Positions 1-8,165 of a stretch of 64,000 bases of DNA are shown in pieces. Each line of letters starts with the position of its first letter. The stretch's first letter is position 1. The DNA lies in the NCBI GenBank assembly GCA_964409905.1, contig CAYPET010000001.1:1-64000 (forward strand), given 5' to 3'. This DNA comes from JAGNRR01 sp964409905 (lineage in GTDB: Bacteria > Bacteroidota > Bacteroidia > Chitinophagales > Chitinophagaceae). The translations under genes and the position numbers were made by a program. The notes under the pieces were generated by a model that was not told where the DNA came from, ran no database searches, and saw only the letters and a program-made list of their open reading frames with translations.

Positions 1-29
1 TTTAAATTTACAAATTATAATTATTGGTG

Positions 30-55
30 CTGCATCTTTGAATAATAGGGGGAGC
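30..55 (+). repeat. 26-bp direct repeat, copy A
   Basis: This 26-base stretch beginning CTGCATCTTTG is repeated exactly at 890-915. The two copies lie in the same orientation and bracket the secreted-protein gene at 103-831. The segment from the start of one copy to the start of the other is 860 bp, which would be the size of an inserted or duplicated unit. I do not recognise the repeat as part of a known element. Confidence 0.85.
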
Positions 56-68
56 CACTTATAATCAT

Positions 69-104
69 AAAACCGTTATACTGTTATAGTATAACGGTTT
101 TTTT
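69..104. terminator. Bidirectional intrinsic terminator
   Basis: A perfect 13-bp stem (69-81 with 89-101) has a 7-base loop, an A-tract on the left arm and a run of seven T on the right. It overlaps the stop codon of the minus-strand gene 103-831 and can also end rightward transcription entering from the left edge. Confidence 0.85.
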
Positions 105-831
105 ATTGGATTCTATTCCAAAGTTTATTGCCGCCAGACTGCTTAAGCATCATATTGTTTGGGTCTACCAAGTAGTTACCATTGTTCATCCATGGGCCGG
201 CTGGTAGATCACTGGTAAAGAGCGCTTTGTTATCGGTCTTCCAATATCCTTTTAGCTGCTGGCCAGGAGTAGTTCCGGTTACTCCTCCATTTCCCCCGGC
301 CGACTTCGAGCTAAATTGTAAGGTCCCATCTCCGAACAAGGACAATGTTTCTTCAATCACATATGAGAAACCGGTAATTGGATCAGAAAAAGATTCTGTT
401 CTCCTCCAAACACCTATCAATTGTGAATCTAATCCTGCTTGATTAGAGAATTGTTTTTTGGCTTCAAAGCCTTCTTGGTAGAAATTAATTGTTGTTCCAT
501 AAATATCGTTCAATCCAAAATTAAAGTTCAAACCGGAATCATTGAATTCAATTAAAAACTTGAACTCTTGTGCTGTGAACTTATCCCATGCCGAACCTAT
601 TAATTGGCTTGATTCGTTTAGGTCACCCATCAAAATATATGTAGAACCATCACTACCTAAAATCATTCCATAAAACCGATTCTCTGTCTCATCATTGTGA
701 AGACTCCCTGGTTCTAACCTCAACGTAGAGGATATTCCATTAATGTTTCCTGAATAAACTCTTTCCGTGAAATCTTGTCCGAATAATCCTTGGCTAATAA
801 ATAAAACAACCAACAAGCTTACTGTTCTCAT
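103..831 (-). CDS. Secreted protein of unknown function
   Basis: The 242-residue product begins with a clear Sec signal peptide (MRTVSLLVVLFISQGLFGQ), so it is exported to the periplasm or beyond. The mature part is rich in Gly, Ser, Asn and aromatic residues, alternates polar and hydrophobic residues like a beta-sandwich, and has no Cys. The stretch LIGVWRRTESF, followed later by GYWKTDNKALF and NKLWNRIQ, resembles the 'W-x-x' strands of lipocalin-like domains in Bacteroidota, but I cannot assign a family. There is no T9SS tail. The gene stands alone, between two copies of a 26-bp direct repeat and against a strong terminator, so it may be a mobile or recently inserted unit. The function is unknown. 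Confidence 0.75.
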   Translation of the reverse strand: MRTVSLLVVLFISQGLFGQDFTERVYSGNINGISSTLRLEPGSLHNDETENRFYGMILGSDGSTYILMGDLNESSQLIGSAWDKFTAQEFKFLIEFNDSGLNFNFGLNDIYGTTINFYQEGFEAKKQFSNQAGLDSQLIGVWRRTESFSDPITGFSYVIEETLSLFGDGTLQFSSKSAGGNGGVTGTTPGQQLKGYWKTDNKALFTSDLPAGPWMNNGNYLVDPNNMMLKQSGGNKLWNRIQ

Positions 832-1186
832 AATGAATGAATTAGATACACAAATTTAATAAATTAAGTCATAAATAGATTTAGCTATACTGCATCTTTG
901 AATAATAGGGGGAGCAACAAAGACAAGGGTTTCAGCTAAACAAAGTTGAAACCCTATTTTGTTTCCGACACAATTTAGACACAAACGCTCCGAAATGCTT
1001 ATTTGAATGTTGAACAAAAAAACAAAGGGACACGCTTTATCCATTTTTCTTTTTAACTATCCGCTAGCTCCAAAACTTGAAACATTTTGCTGAGAAATTC
1101 CGCAGCAAGAAATGGCGCTATATTTCACTTATACAAAACATAAGGCAATCTTATATATTATTAACAAAGTATAATGCATAATAAAT
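832..1186. other. 355-bp intergenic region
   Basis: I see no convincing gene here. The region holds the second copy of the 26-bp direct repeat (890-915) and a hairpin at 927-954 (11-bp stem with one G-T pair, loop AAACAA) followed by a T-rich stretch, which may be a terminator. A short minus-strand open frame over 856-1044 has no ribosome-binding context or recognisable sequence. Confidence 0.6.
890..915 (+). repeat. 26-bp direct repeat, copy B
   Basis: Exact copy of 30-55 in the same orientation. It lies 59 bp upstream of the start codon of the minus-strand gene 103-831, so that gene sits wholly between the two copies. Confidence 0.85.
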
Positions 1187-1498
1187 ATGCAGTACTCTAA
1201 ATTTGCTCACCCTGTGATACGCTGGATTTCTATACTACTATTTTGTACCATGTCTTTAGCACTGGTAGTCGAAGCGCGTGTCGTTCCTTCAAATACGATA
1301 AAAAAAGAGTTATCTGAAGAAGGCGAAACTGAACAATGTGATGAAGATGCCGTTAAAAACAAACTAGCACATGGTTTTATTCACTTGAGCAAGTTGTCTA
1401 CTTCATCCGAATTTATTGCCATTCATGAATGCAGGAGACAATCTCATTTACTCCCCTACACTTTTCTGGAGGCAGATAAGCGCCCCCCGCGAGTTTAA
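1187..1498 (+). CDS. Small exported protein upstream of ABC exporter operon
   Basis: A 103-residue product with one hydrophobic segment at about residues 10-30 (IRWISILLFCTMSLALVVEA), which reads as an uncleaved anchor or a signal peptide ending near VEA. The rest is polar with two Cys (TEQCDED and IHECRRQ) that could pair in the periplasm, and a basic Pro-containing end (KRPPRV). I recognise no family. It lies 88 bp upstream of the ABC/HlyD/TolC operon on the same strand with no obvious terminator between, so it could be an accessory factor or the exporter's cargo. That link is inference from position only. Confidence 0.6.
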   Translation: MQYSKFAHPVIRWISILLFCTMSLALVVEARVVPSNTIKKELSEEGETEQCDEDAVKNKLAHGFIHLSKLSTSSEFIAIHECRRQSHLLPYTFLEADKRPPRV

Positions 1499-1586
1499 AG
1501 GCAATCATTTAATCAATCAATTTTTCTATTTTCGTAAACGAACAAAAATCGTTTATTCGGCACTCGGATAAACAATGCAAAGATCT

Positions 1587-3263
1587 ATGAGCAAAAAAAG
1601 CAATTATCTTACTAATAGCTATAAGTTATTAAAACTTGATAGCAAGGATATCGTCAACATATACTTCTATGCTATTGCAGGCGGTTTGATTTCCTTGGGA
1701 CTTCCCTTAGGAATACAGGCAATCATCGGCTTTGTAATGGCAAGCCAACTATCTACCTCAATGGTATTACTGATAATGGTAGTTGTATTAGCCACCCTTT
1801 TTTATGGTTTGTTTCAAATTAATCAATTAAAGATTATTGAAAAAATGAAACAAAAAATCTTCATTCGTTTCTCGTTAGCTTTTGATGAAAAATTGTCCAA
1901 ACTAGATGTACAGCGCAATAAGGAGTACCAACTTTCTGAACTCATGAACCGATTTTTTGACACCCTCACTTTTCAAAAAAGCCTTTCCAAACTACTGATA
2001 GATATACCGACCTCAACGATTCAAATTCTATTAGGTTTATTACTGCTCACCTTTTATCATCCTCTATTTATCCTTTTCGGCATATTCTTACTCGTAACAC
2101 TGTATTTGCTACTTCGCTTTACTGGTATTCGGGGCATGGAAACAAGCATCCAGGAAAGCAACCATAAATACGAACTAGTGGACTGGATTGAGCAACAAGC
2201 AGATTATATAAAGGATGTGCGTGGTGGCGTTTTCGATGACTTGAAAACATCACGTACTAATGAGATTCTTCATAACTACATCCATGCACGAACTTCGCAT
2301 TTCAAAATACTTAATTTGCAATATTGGTCACTTACACTTTTCAAAGTAGTACTGACGGCCGTAATGCTCATCGTTGGCTCCTATCTACTCATAGAACAAT
2401 TGATAAACATTGGCCAATTTGTGGCTTCAGAAATCGTCATCATATTATTGCTGTCAGCCATCGAAAAAATCATTTTCGGGTTGGATAACGCCTATGATTT
2501 GCTGACTTCAACCAAAAAACTATTTACTGTACTTGATTTGCCGGAAATTACGGGTTCTCAATTGATGAGCTCAGCCAAGGTACAAGGCACCCAACTCATG
2601 GGAGAGCAAATCAGCCTAACATCTGTTGATGGTAAACAAATACTGAAAAACATTAACTTTCAATTGATACAAGGCGACATATGCTGCATCAATGGTCAAT
2701 CAGGCTCAGGAAAAAGCTCTCTACTGAATTTAATTTCAGGCATTTACACGAGCTACAATGGCCGTCTCACCTTGGACGAAATAGCCTTAAATGATGCCAA
2801 TGGATTACGATCCCGAGATTACATTGCAGTGCATTATCTGGAGGGAGGGCTTGTAGAATCTACAGTCTTGGAAAATATCTGTTTGCAGCGCTCGGGATGC
2901 GAAATTTCTGAAGTTATTCAATTAGCCAAGGAAGTGGGATTTCACTCCGAAATTAGCGCCTTACCCAATGGTTACAACACCATGGTTTCGGCTAACAAAG
3001 CGAATATACCCCGCCAAACACAACGCATGATTTTATTAATGCGTGTGTTAATACGCAATGTGCCAATTTATATTTTTGAGCAACCATTTGCCGAACTGAC
3101 TGAGAAAAATATTCAGCAGTTAGTGAATTATTGGCAAAGCCACTTGTCAAATAAAATCGTCATCTACTCTACTCAGAGCGATCACTATGAACAATTTGGA
3201 ACTAAACTACTCACCCTACATGATGGCATGGTTGCCTATTTTGGAGCGAACACTAAAAAGTAA
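1587..3263 (+). CDS. ABC exporter, fused permease and degenerate ATPase
   Basis: A type-1-secretion style half transporter of 558 residues (an in-frame ATG at 1575 would add four). Residues about 30-300 are the six-helix permease with no N-terminal C39 peptidase. The C-terminal nucleotide-binding domain keeps Walker A (GQSGSGKSS, near residue 373), but the other motifs are lost. The Q-loop position reads AVHYLEGG without Gln. The LSGGQ signature is IPRQT. Walker B and the catalytic Glu read IYIFEQP (E then Q instead of D then E). The H-loop region reads IYSTQSDH with no His in place. ATP may bind, but normal hydrolysis looks impossible. The gene is 6 bp upstream of an HlyD adaptor, and a TolC gene follows. 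Related Bacteroidota exporters that I recall also have altered signatures, so this may be a family trait and not decay. An inverted repeat (1551-1558 with 1566-1573) precedes the start. Confidence 0.85.
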   Translation: MSKKSNYLTNSYKLLKLDSKDIVNIYFYAIAGGLISLGLPLGIQAIIGFVMASQLSTSMVLLIMVVVLATLFYGLFQINQLKIIEKMKQKIFIRFSLAFDEKLSKLDVQRNKEYQLSELMNRFFDTLTFQKSLSKLLIDIPTSTIQILLGLLLLTFYHPLFILFGIFLLVTLYLLLRFTGIRGMETSIQESNHKYELVDWIEQQADYIKDVRGGVFDDLKTSRTNEILHNYIHARTSHFKILNLQYWSLTLFKVVLTAVMLIVGSYLLIEQLINIGQFVASEIVIILLLSAIEKIIFGLDNAYDLLTSTKKLFTVLDLPEITGSQLMSSAKVQGTQLMGEQISLTSVDGKQILKNINFQLIQGDICCINGQSGSGKSSLLNLISGIYTSYNGRLTLDEIALNDANGLRSRDYIAVHYLEGGLVESTVLENICLQRSGCEISEVIQLAKEVGFHSEISALPNGYNTMVSANKANIPRQTQRMILLMRVLIRNVPIYIFEQPFAELTEKNIQQLVNYWQSHLSNKIVIYSTQSDHYEQFGTKLLTLHDGMVAYFGANTKK

Positions 3264-3269
3264 AGCCGA

Positions 3270-4637
3270 ATGAAATACATCAATGAGAAGTTAGAAGATA
3301 TAAAGGTTGATCAGTCACAGAACTCTGTCATCAACCATATATACCATATCAATAAAAAAACGGCTATCCGAAGATGGTTCTGGGGGATATTCATATCCGC
3401 TATTATATTTTTGTTTTTACCCTGGACACAGAACATTCGCGGTCGCGGACGGGTAACCACCCTATTCCAGCAACAACGACCTCAGCAGCTCAATAGTGTG
3501 TTACCCGGTCGAATTTCAAAATGGCACGTAAAAGAAGGTGACATTGTCAAAACCGGAGACACCATTTTAGTACTATCCGAGGTAAAAGAAGACTACCTGG
3601 ATCCCGACATTATGTTGCGCACAGCTGAGCAAATAGAGGCGAAACAATCAAAGGCTGAAAACTACAATCTCAAGGCGCGTGCGGCCCAAAGCCAAATTGA
3701 AGCACTCAAACAAACTGTTGCCTTTAAAATTCAAGAAACAAATAATAAAATACGCCAACAACAGCTTAAAGTACAAAGTGAAAGTGCAGCATTAGATGCC
3801 GCCAAAACTGACGCTAAAATTGCGGCCCAACAGTTAGAACGAAATAACGAATTGTATAAACAGGGGCTAATCTCCTTGACAAGCCTGGAGGCTAAGCAGA
3901 ATAAGCTACAATCAACCATCGCCAAGCAAACAGAGGCCCAGATAAAATATGAAAATGCACAACAAGATTTAGATCGTATGCGCATAGAACTTTCGCGTAT
4001 TCAACAAGAGTATAACGAGAAAATTGCCAAAACAGAAAGCGATCGTTTTCAGTCTTTTTCTGAAATTGCCAATACGAATAGCGAGATAGCCAAACTTCGG
4101 AACCAATACAACACATACGATGAACGCCGTAAACTATATATTGTAAGAGCCCCACAGGATGGACAAATAACCGATGCGCGCGTGGCCGGTATTGGAGAAG
4201 TTATCAAAGTAGGAGAACACCTAGTAACCATTGTGCCAAACGACATTCGCTATACGGTAGAGCTTTTCGTCAAACCGATTGATGTACCTTTAGTTAAACC
4301 CGGACAGCGTGTAGCCTTTCTTTTTGATGGATTCCCAGCAATAGTATTCAGCGGATGGCCAAGGGCCTCCTACGGAACTTTTGAAGGAGAAGTACTGACT
4401 ATTGAGAACAACACTAACAGTAAAGGTTATTATCGCGTGTTGGTGATAGAGGCAAAAAATGCCAAAAAACCATGGCCAAATGAATTACGCATTGGCACCG
4501 GTGCTCAAGGTATTGCGCTATTAAAAGACGTGCCGATTTGGTACGAATTGTGGCGAAACATTAACGGATTCCCTCCGAACTATTATACCAACACTAATGA
4601 TAAAACTGAGAGCGATGAGAAAGTTGATAAAAAATAG
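3270..4637 (+). CDS. HlyD-family membrane fusion protein
   Basis: The periplasmic adaptor that would link the ABC permease at 1587-3263 to the TolC channel at 4615-6033. It has 455 residues: a short cytoplasmic N-terminus, one membrane helix at about residues 35-53 (WGIFISAIIFLFLP), a lipoyl-like half-motif (GRISKWHVKEGDIVKTGD), a long coiled-coil hairpin rich in Gln, Lys and Glu at about residues 110-285, the second lipoyl half (IVRAPQDGQI, IGEVIKVGEHL) and a beta-barrel end. The gene starts 6 bp after the ABC gene and its end overlaps the TolC gene, so the three are one transcript. The coiled coil is intact and the frame is uninterrupted, which argues that the system is maintained despite the poor ATPase motifs. 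Confidence 0.92.
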   Translation: MKYINEKLEDIKVDQSQNSVINHIYHINKKTAIRRWFWGIFISAIIFLFLPWTQNIRGRGRVTTLFQQQRPQQLNSVLPGRISKWHVKEGDIVKTGDTILVLSEVKEDYLDPDIMLRTAEQIEAKQSKAENYNLKARAAQSQIEALKQTVAFKIQETNNKIRQQQLKVQSESAALDAAKTDAKIAAQQLERNNELYKQGLISLTSLEAKQNKLQSTIAKQTEAQIKYENAQQDLDRMRIELSRIQQEYNEKIAKTESDRFQSFSEIANTNSEIAKLRNQYNTYDERRKLYIVRAPQDGQITDARVAGIGEVIKVGEHLVTIVPNDIRYTVELFVKPIDVPLVKPGQRVAFLFDGFPAIVFSGWPRASYGTFEGEVLTIENNTNSKGYYRVLVIEAKNAKKPWPNELRIGTGAQGIALLKDVPIWYELWRNINGFPPNYYTNTNDKTESDEKVDKK

Positions 4638-6033
4638 TTTCATCATATGCTATCTTGCCGCATTAGCAGTACCGTTTCAGTTAAAGAGCCAAGGCTTGAA
4701 TAATGAAGAATTACTGAGTTTTGACAATTTCAAAACAGTATTAACCTCATATCACCCGGTCATTCAGCAAGCCAATTTACTAGCAGATAATGCTAAACAA
4801 GAAATTAGGATTGCACGGGGTGAATTTGACCCAAAACTTGGATTCTATCAATCCCAAAAAACATTTACCGGTAAGGATTATTATAACTATCAAAATGTTT
4901 CATTGAGTATTCCTACCTGGCTGGGTATTGATGTGAGCGCAGGTTATGAAAACAATGGCGGACAATTTACCAATGAGGAGCTTACACTTGGACAATCCTA
5001 CTATGCAGGCGCGAGTGTATCACTAACAAAAGGTATCTATATGAATGAGAGGCGTGCCGCATTAGAGCAAGCCAAACTGTTGAGAGATGTAAACGAACAG
5101 CAGCGTCAAAAAATTCTCAATGATCTATATTTTGAGGCCTATCAATCATACTTCGTATGGCTGAATCAATACCTCAAGTTTCGCACATTCAGTGATATCT
5201 ATGCGTTAAACAAATCGCGCTATGAGTTTGTAAAGAATTCCTGGCGCTTGGGTGATGCCCCGGCAATAGATACCACAGAGGCGTTATCTCAATTACAGCA
5301 GTTCAACCTCTTTAGAAACGAAAGCTACATCCAATGGATAGAAGAAGGTATCAAATTATCCAAGCATGTTTGGGATAGCACCATGTATACCAAAATCGTT
5401 ACCGGTGTTTTTATTCCCGACTCGGCCAGCATTGCTCGTTTCGCTTTGGCAGATAGTTCGCAGGCCTTTTGGCTCAGTCAGGCATATACCCATCCTACTC
5501 TTTTACTCAATGATTTGAAACAAGCTAACTTGCGGATAAAACAAAAGTTGTACATGCAAGAACTATTGCCAGATGTCAGTGTCAGTGCATTTAAATTACA
5601 GAGTAATTTGGGTGATCTTTTCGCGGTGGATGGCACGGATGATAACAATCGCTTTGGGTTGAGTTTGGGTGTACCCTTGCGTTTATCTAAAGGGCGAGGT
5701 TATTATAAACTGACTAAAAACCAACTTATGGGTATAGGATTTGAAAGGGATTTTGCGCAACGGCAAATTGAAAACCAAGTACTATATCAATTAAACGAAA
5801 TAAGCATCACCAAATCTCAACTTAGCTTGTACGAAAATCTGTTATCAAATATCCGAAGATTGTACGAGGCAGAGAATACGAAATACCAGCTTGGTAGTAG
5901 TACTATTTTCCTAATAAATAGTCGAGAAAATAAATTATTGGATGTGCGACTTAAACGGCTGGATAATGCAATCAAGTATCAACTAGCCATACTCAAACTT
6001 TATAAAGAAGTAGCCAAAGTGCCTGAGCTATAA
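4615..6033 (+). CDS. TolC-family outer-membrane efflux protein
   Basis: An outer-membrane channel protein of 472 residues, last gene of the exporter operon. I place the start at 4615 because it gives a proper signal peptide (MRKLIKNSFIICYLAALAVP, then FQLKSQ); it overlaps the end of the HlyD gene by 23 bp, indicating translational coupling. The duplicated helical pattern of the TolC fold is visible: an N-terminal segment around HPVIQQANLLADNAKQEI and a C-terminal one around LSLYENLLSNIRRLYEAENT. A canonical terminator follows directly. No substrate gene lies downstream, so the cargo of the tripartite system is unknown. Confidence 0.9.
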   Translation: MRKLIKNSFIICYLAALAVPFQLKSQGLNNEELLSFDNFKTVLTSYHPVIQQANLLADNAKQEIRIARGEFDPKLGFYQSQKTFTGKDYYNYQNVSLSIPTWLGIDVSAGYENNGGQFTNEELTLGQSYYAGASVSLTKGIYMNERRAALEQAKLLRDVNEQQRQKILNDLYFEAYQSYFVWLNQYLKFRTFSDIYALNKSRYEFVKNSWRLGDAPAIDTTEALSQLQQFNLFRNESYIQWIEEGIKLSKHVWDSTMYTKIVTGVFIPDSASIARFALADSSQAFWLSQAYTHPTLLLNDLKQANLRIKQKLYMQELLPDVSVSAFKLQSNLGDLFAVDGTDDNNRFGLSLGVPLRLSKGRGYYKLTKNQLMGIGFERDFAQRQIENQVLYQLNEISITKSQLSLYENLLSNIRRLYEAENTKYQLGSSTIFLINSRENKLLDVRLKRLDNAIKYQLAILKLYKEVAKVPEL

Positions 6034-6034
6034 T

Positions 6035-6067
6035 AAAAAAAGGACCCAACAAATGGGTCCTTTTTTT
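6035..6067. terminator. Bidirectional terminator after tolC
   Basis: A 14-bp perfect stem (6035-6048 with 6054-6067, core AGGACCCA/TGGGTCCT) with loop ACAAA, A-rich on the left and seven T on the right. It ends the exporter operon and, on the other strand, the gene at 6090-7001. Confidence 0.9.
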
Positions 6068-6089
6068 AGAACTGTTTTTCTAATAAAAT

Positions 6090-7001
6090 TTAGAAGTGCA
6101 AGTTTAATCGGATGCTACCAGCAGGACCAAACATTGAATTGGCATTGTCAGTATCCAAAACTAAACCTTTAGTGTTACCAGACTCAATAGTTTGAGTTCC
6201 GTAGGCAGCTGTAGCAGTACCAGAATTATTAATAGACTCAGTAGTCACCTCAGCACCGCGAGTAGATTGATAACCAAGACCCCAACCAAATTCACCACCG
6301 ATAGAAACTTTAGGGAAAATGAAGTATTCAGCACCAATAAATCCACGAACACCAATCTGAAACATTCTGCCCAAATCACGCTCAGTTACACGAGCAGGGT
6401 TACCGTAAGTATCATTTGTTAAGTTACCAGCCCCTGCAAACTCATCACTAGCGTCAGTATTTACTGGTTTGCTAGTGCTAGTGCTCAAAGAGTTACCATA
6501 GTTGAACTCTTGACTATTTCTGTTAGTCATAAATCCAAGCTCAGCACCATAGTATCCTTGCAAACGAGTGCTACCACGACGTTTTTCAATACCAGCGCTT
6601 AGGCCCAAAGTAGAACCGCGCATTTGCATTTCATTTTCTACCATTGCCGGAACTGCAGGAAATGTTGGCACGCCAGTAACCGTGCGATCAGCAACCATGT
6701 TGATGCGGTTGTTAGAGCGAACACCAATGCGCAAAGATGCTCTTACAGCCATGTCAGACTCTAAGAAATATTTACCAGTAATCATTTGATTACCCAATAG
6801 GTAGTTTACACTTGGAGCAGTGGCATTATTACCCTGGCCAATTAAACCTTTAAGGTATGAGAAAAACGGGTTGGCATCAATGCCGATAGCCCAATCTTGT
6901 GCCTGTGGCAGGATACGCTCACCATCTTTCGATCTTAAATTTTGTGCATTTACTGAGGCTACCATAAATGTAGCAGTCAATATCAAGAGTACTCTTTTCA
7001 T
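6090..7001 (-). CDS. Outer-membrane beta-barrel protein
   Basis: A 303-residue exported protein with signal peptide MKRVLLILTATFMVASVNAQ. The mature protein alternates short amphipathic strands with turns (for example VRASLRIGVRS, LQGYYGAELGFMTN, VSIGGEFGWGLGYQS) and ends in the barrel-type sequence SIRLNLHF with a terminal aromatic residue, as expected for BAM-inserted porins. I do not recognise a named family; it is a typical 'outer membrane beta-barrel' protein of Bacteroidota. It is monocistronic, has a well-formed promoter (7026-7056) and a shared terminator, and is probably well expressed. Extracellular loops are rich in Asn, Thr and Ser. Confidence 0.82.
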   Translation of the reverse strand: MKRVLLILTATFMVASVNAQNLRSKDGERILPQAQDWAIGIDANPFFSYLKGLIGQGNNATAPSVNYLLGNQMITGKYFLESDMAVRASLRIGVRSNNRINMVADRTVTGVPTFPAVPAMVENEMQMRGSTLGLSAGIEKRRGSTRLQGYYGAELGFMTNRNSQEFNYGNSLSTSTSKPVNTDASDEFAGAGNLTNDTYGNPARVTERDLGRMFQIGVRGFIGAEYFIFPKVSIGGEFGWGLGYQSTRGAEVTTESINNSGTATAAYGTQTIESGNTKGLVLDTDNANSMFGPAGSIRLNLHF

Positions 7002-7025
7002 AAATTATTGTTTTAATTATGCCTA

Positions 7026-7056
7026 CAAATGTATATTGATGCCCTTTGAAAATCAA
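7026..7056 (-). promoter_or_regulatory. Bacteroidota promoter of the barrel-protein gene
   Basis: On the minus strand, TTG (7056-7054) and TACATTTG (7033-7026) are separated by 20 bp, the spacing expected for the -33/-7 promoter of this phylum. The start codon is about 25 bp further on. Confidence 0.75.
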
Positions 7057-7235
7057 CCCTAATTGTACCCAATATGTAAACAAAATGCAATTGTATTATC
7101 AACAAAGGGTGTAAAAACCAAAAAATCATATTACTAATATATTTATGCATTGTTTTTTATATTGATTTTCAATACTTTAAAACATATAGAAAAATATTTA
7201 TCATTAATATTGCGTTTATTTTGAGTGAAAAAATA

Positions 7236-7243
7236 TACATTTG
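7236..7243 (+). promoter_or_regulatory. -7 box of the rplM operon promoter
   Basis: TACATTTG matches TAnnTTTG. A TTG at 7210-7212 is a weak -33 candidate (23-bp spacer). The ATG of rplM is 33 bp downstream. Confidence 0.65.
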
Positions 7244-7276
7244 CGCTCCCAAATTTCGGGAGATAAAAAATTAAAC

Positions 7277-7732
7277 ATGAAACATCTAAGCTATAAAACA
7301 AAATTCGCTAAGAAAGAAACACACAAAGCCGAATGGTTTATTGTGGATGTAGCCGGCGTAACTGTTGGACGAGCGTGTAGTAAAATTGCCAGCGTATTGC
7401 GCGGTAAACACAAACCAACTTATACACCCCACATGGATGCGGGTGATTATGTTATCGTTATCAATGCTGACAAGGTTACATTTAGCGGTAACAAATGGGA
7501 AGACAAAAAATACATCACCTACTCTGGTTACCCTGGTGGCCAAAAAAGCGAAGCAGCAAAACAATTACTGCAACGTGCTCCTGAGCGCATCATTGAGCGC
7601 GCTGTAAAAGGCATGCTTCCAAAAAACAGACTTGGCAGAAAAATGTATAAAAAAATGTTTGTTTACGCAGGTAGCGAGCACCCACATGAAGCTCAAAAAC
7701 CAACTACATTAAATACCTCAAAAACGAAATAA
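7277..7732 (+). CDS. rplM: 50S ribosomal protein L13
   Basis: A 151-residue early-assembly protein of the large ribosomal subunit. Hallmarks are WFIVDVAGVTVGRACSKIAS near the N-terminus, HMDAGDYVIVINADKV, YSGYPGG, MLPKNRLGRKMYKKM and YAGSEHPHEAQKP. The start at 7277 is chosen over an upstream in-frame codon because it gives the conserved N-terminus and falls after the -7 box. It leads the rplM-rpsI-rpsB-tsf operon and rpsI follows after 7 bp. The length is usual for this phylum, slightly longer than the 142 residues in E. coli. Confidence 0.97.
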   Translation: MKHLSYKTKFAKKETHKAEWFIVDVAGVTVGRACSKIASVLRGKHKPTYTPHMDAGDYVIVINADKVTFSGNKWEDKKYITYSGYPGGQKSEAAKQLLQRAPERIIERAVKGMLPKNRLGRKMYKKMFVYAGSEHPHEAQKPTTLNTSKTK

Positions 7733-7739
7733 TTAGATA

Positions 7740-8129
7740 ATGGAAAAACAAATTAATGCCTTAGGCAGAAGAAAAAGCTCAGTAGCCCGCATATTTTTGT
7801 CAAAAGGCAAAGGAGCAATTACCATTAATGGTAAAGATTATAAAGAATATATAACCCTTGGTTATTTGCACGATCAGATTGAATCACCTTTCAAAATAAC
7901 CGAAACAACAGGTCAGTTTGATGTAAAAATAAACGCTACAGGTGGCGGTATCAAAGGTCAAGCCGAAGCAATCAAACTTGGTATAGCCCGCGCATTGTGC
8001 GAACTTGACGAAAATTTCAGACCAGCATTGAAAAAGGCCGGAATGTTGCGCAGAGACGCTCGTGTGGTAGAACGTAAGAAATTTGGTCTTAAGAAAGCAC
8101 GTAAGAGCTTCCAGTTCTCTAAACGTTAA
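7740..8129 (+). CDS. rpsI: 30S ribosomal protein S9
   Basis: A 129-residue small-subunit protein whose basic tail reaches the P-site tRNA. It shows ALGRRKSSVARIFLSKGKG, the glycine-rich ATGGGIKGQAEAIKLG segment, and the conserved end RDARVVERKKFGLKKARK finishing in SKR. It starts 7 bp after rplM, the universal L13-S9 pairing, and is followed by rpsB after 36 bp. Confidence 0.97.
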   Translation: MEKQINALGRRKSSVARIFLSKGKGAITINGKDYKEYITLGYLHDQIESPFKITETTGQFDVKINATGGGIKGQAEAIKLGIARALCELDENFRPALKKAGMLRRDARVVERKKFGLKKARKSFQFSKR

Positions 8130-8165
8130 TCAATTTACTTCAATCAAAAATCAAGAAACATTATT

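Noticed and set aside
856..1044. Minus-strand 62-codon open frame next to the direct repeat
   Set aside because: No ribosome-binding context, no recognisable domain, and it crosses a repeat copy and a hairpin; it looks like chance coding.
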